Positions 62,522 to 64,000 of a DNA stretch of 64,000 nt are shown piece by piece. Position 1 is the stretch's first letter. The number at the start of each line of letters is the position of its first letter. A program made the position numbers and the translations under genes. The notes under the pieces were generated by a model, which ran no database searches, was not told the origin of the DNA, and was given only the letters and a program-made list of their open reading frames with translations. This DNA comes from Proteobacteria bacterium UBA981 (GTDB taxonomy: Bacteria > Pseudomonadota > Gammaproteobacteria > Ga0077536): positions 1 through 64,000 of the forward strand of contig DBBP01000004.1 in the NCBI GenBank assembly GCA_002292285.1, read 5' to 3'.

Positions 62522-64000
62522 TCAGGCGAGTAGAACCAGTTGTTCGAGCGGCATCGGACGGCTTATTTCGTAACCCTGAGCAAAGTCGACGCCAACGCTG
62601 CGCAGCAGTTCCAGCGTGGCGCCGTCTTCGACAAATTCGGCGATGGTCTGTTTGCCCATTACGTGGCCAATATCATTAATTGAGCGCACCATCGCGCAAT
62701 CGATGGAGTTGTGCACCATATCCCTCACAAACGATCCGTCAATTTTGAGGAAATCTACCGGTAGCTGTTTGAGGTAGGCCAGCGAGGAGAAGCCGCTGCC
62801 AAAATCATCAAGCGCAAATAAACATCCGATGTCTTTAAGCTCTTGGATAAACCGGGTCGCCTGCACGAGATCTGCGATGGCGGCGGTTTCCGTAATCTCA
62901 AAGCAAATTTTATGAGCGGGTACGATGCCGCGAGCAAATTGTTCGAGGATGAATGCGAGCATGTTGTCGTCGCCGATGGAATTGCCCGATAGGTTGATAC
63001 AACAAAGACTGATTCGTTCCAGCTCGCTAGGGCGATGGCCAAACCAGCTGAACAGGTTGCTGATCACCCAACGATCGAGCTTGTCAGAAAGGTTGTAACG
63101 CTCCGCAGCTGGCAGGAATTCACCCGGCATGATGACCTCGCCATTAACTTCCCGCATGCGGAGCAGGATTTCGTAATGGACACCGGCCGAAGCGGTATTA
63201 GAAAGCGGCGAAATCGTTTGGAATGTAAGATTGAAGCGATTCTCGGCGAGCGCATCATTTATTCGAGTCGCCCAGCGCATCTCTCCATGCCGCGCGACCA
63301 CCGGTGTCGAGCTCGATTCGTAGACATGTACACGATTGCGGCCGGAATCTTTGGCCGCGAAACAGGCGGTGTCAGCCATGCCGAGAACCGTACCTGAAGA
63401 ATCGCACTGCGAGTTAATCGGAACGATGCTGATGCTTGCAGAGAGTTTGTAATGGCGCCCGCTCCATTTGAAATCGTACGACTCGATGGCGCGGCGCAAG
63501 GTTTCGCTGGCCGATAACGCGTCTGCGGCAGAACAGTCTTCGATAAGGACCGCGAATTCATCGCCACTGACGCGCGCTATGGTGTCGCGCTTGCGCAGGA
63601 CAGATTTGAGCAAGCGGGCGATTTGTCGCAGCAGTTCGTCGCCGGCATCAGTTCCACAGGTGTCGTTAATCAGCTTGAATTGATCCAGATCGATTAGCGC
63701 GAGAGTGTGGTCGGTCCGCTCACTATGCGCGCTTTCGATAACCTGGGACAGACGTTGTTCGAGAGATTTACGATTCGACAACCCGGTCAAATCATCGTGC
63801 TGCGATTGAAATGAAAGCTGCTCGCTAAGTCGGTAAGTGTCGTTAATGTCTTCGCAGGTCACTAACACCAGCGTCTGCATGTTATGGAATACGGCACGGG
63901 CCGTGTTGCGCATCCAAACGACTTGGCCGTTCTTTTTTATGTGCCTGATATCCCAACGATGCACCCGTCCAGGTGTTTCGGCAGCGCTAGCCAGGTTTTC
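62522..64000 (-). CDS. PAS-GGDEF-EAL signalling protein (5' end outside window)
   Basis: The frame is open to the window edge, so the start lies beyond 64000; about 492 residues are visible. A PAS-type C-terminal piece comes first (HRWDIRHIKKNGQVVWMRN), then GGDEF with the active-site loop SGDEF and an RxxD inhibitory site (RKRD) five residues before it. EAL follows: YEILLRM, EITETAA, DDFGSGFSSLAYLKQLP and KIDGSFV are intact, so phosphodiesterase activity is likely. The cyclase loop is non-consensus in its first residue only. It could be bifunctional in c-di-GMP turnover. Confidence 0.88.
   Translation of the reverse strand, partial: ENLASAAETPGRVHRWDIRHIKKNGQVVWMRNTARAVFHNMQTLVLVTCEDINDTYRLSEQLSFQSQHDDLTGLSNRKSLEQRLSQVIESAHSERTDHTLALIDLDQFKLINDTCGTDAGDELLRQIARLLKSVLRKRDTIARVSGDEFAVLIEDCSAADALSASETLRRAIESYDFKWSGRHYKLSASISIVPINSQCDSSGTVLGMADTACFAAKDSGRNRVHVYESSSTPVVARHGEMRWATRINDALAENRFNLTFQTISPLSNTASAGVHYEILLRMREVNGEVIMPGEFLPAAERYNLSDKLDRWVISNLFSWFGHRPSELERISLCCINLSGNSIGDDNMLAFILEQFARGIVPAHKICFEITETAAIADLVQATRFIQELKDIGCLFALDDFGSGFSSLAYLKQLPVDFLKIDGSFVRDMVHNSIDCAMVRSINDIGHVMGKQTIAEFVEDGATLELLRSVGVDFAQGYEISRPMPLEQLVLLA

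Noticed and set aside
1..64000. Mobile elements, CRISPR arrays, rRNA and tRNA genes
   Set aside because: I read the intergenic gaps on both strands and saw no transposase, terminal repeats, regularly spaced repeats or cloverleaf-like sequence. A tRNAscan/Infernal run would be decisive.

Overview
This window is a GC-rich stretch of chromosome from a free-living, non-enteric gammaproteobacterium. That placement is inferred from gene content: HrpA, ParC/ParE, an EF-P beta-lysylation set (EpmA and EpmB beside efp), Hsp15/HslR, YoaA, an Mla lipid-transport system, AmpG and an OprI/Lpp-like lipoprotein. Genes are densely packed with many 4-base stop/start overlaps. I see no transposon, prophage, CRISPR array, rRNA or tRNA gene. 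The first and last genes are cut by the window edges.

Layout. 1-2.3 kb: AmpG permease (partial), a YfcE-type phosphoesterase and a DUF1499 protein. 2.3-6.9 kb (minus): a three-subunit molybdenum hydroxylase in the order FAD (M), 2Fe-2S (S), molybdopterin (L), followed by a CoxG-like anchor. 7.1-10.6 kb (minus): threonine aldolase, a GFA/CENP-V protein and a PP2C-transmembrane-FGE fusion. 10.8-18.3 kb (plus): DASS transporter, HrpA, CPA2 antiporter and an unknown protein. 18.3-23.0 kb (minus): MoxR-DUF58-TgpA operon, then HslR. 23-27.8 kb: MoaB, a phytase-like protein, DUF423, an L,D-transpeptidase tail-to-tail with an alanine-zipper lipoprotein, and an HNH/secreted-protein pair. 28-30.1 kb: MazG, IspA, XseB. 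30.2-32.7 kb: rubrerythrin, GlpC-like Fe-S protein and DUF3501, behind tandem 17-bp palindromes. 32.8-40.1 kb: ParE-ParC, then EpmB / EF-P / EpmA. 40.1-47 kb: an AT-rich island, YoaA, an SLC13-RCK transporter, an all-alpha dUTPase, TrxB and a quinone oxidoreductase. 47-52.5 kb: MetK-AhcY, cytochrome b561, CysS-SufE. 52.6-62.5 kb: HD-GYP protein, a eukaryote-like IleRS, two convergent MlaC proteins, MlaFED, and XdhC-MocA. 62.5 kb to the end: a GGDEF-EAL protein running off the window.

Shared themes. Molybdenum-cofactor work is spread over three loci: the hydroxylase structural genes, moaB, and xdhC-mocA. The hydroxylase has neither the CO-dehydrogenase active-site loop nor the common form-II loop, so its substrate is open. 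Envelope maintenance recurs in AmpG, the L,D-transpeptidase with the Lpp-like protein, and Mla. MetK and AhcY form the methyl cycle. EpmA, EpmB and EF-P form a translation-rescue module. HD-GYP and GGDEF-EAL proteins suggest c-di-GMP signalling.

The points I consider most worth a second look are the GXHH signature in IleRS, the tandem palindromes at the rubrerythrin operon, the altered active-site loop and 2Fe-2S spacing of the Mo hydroxylase, the PP2C-FGE fusion, and the region around the two mlaC genes.
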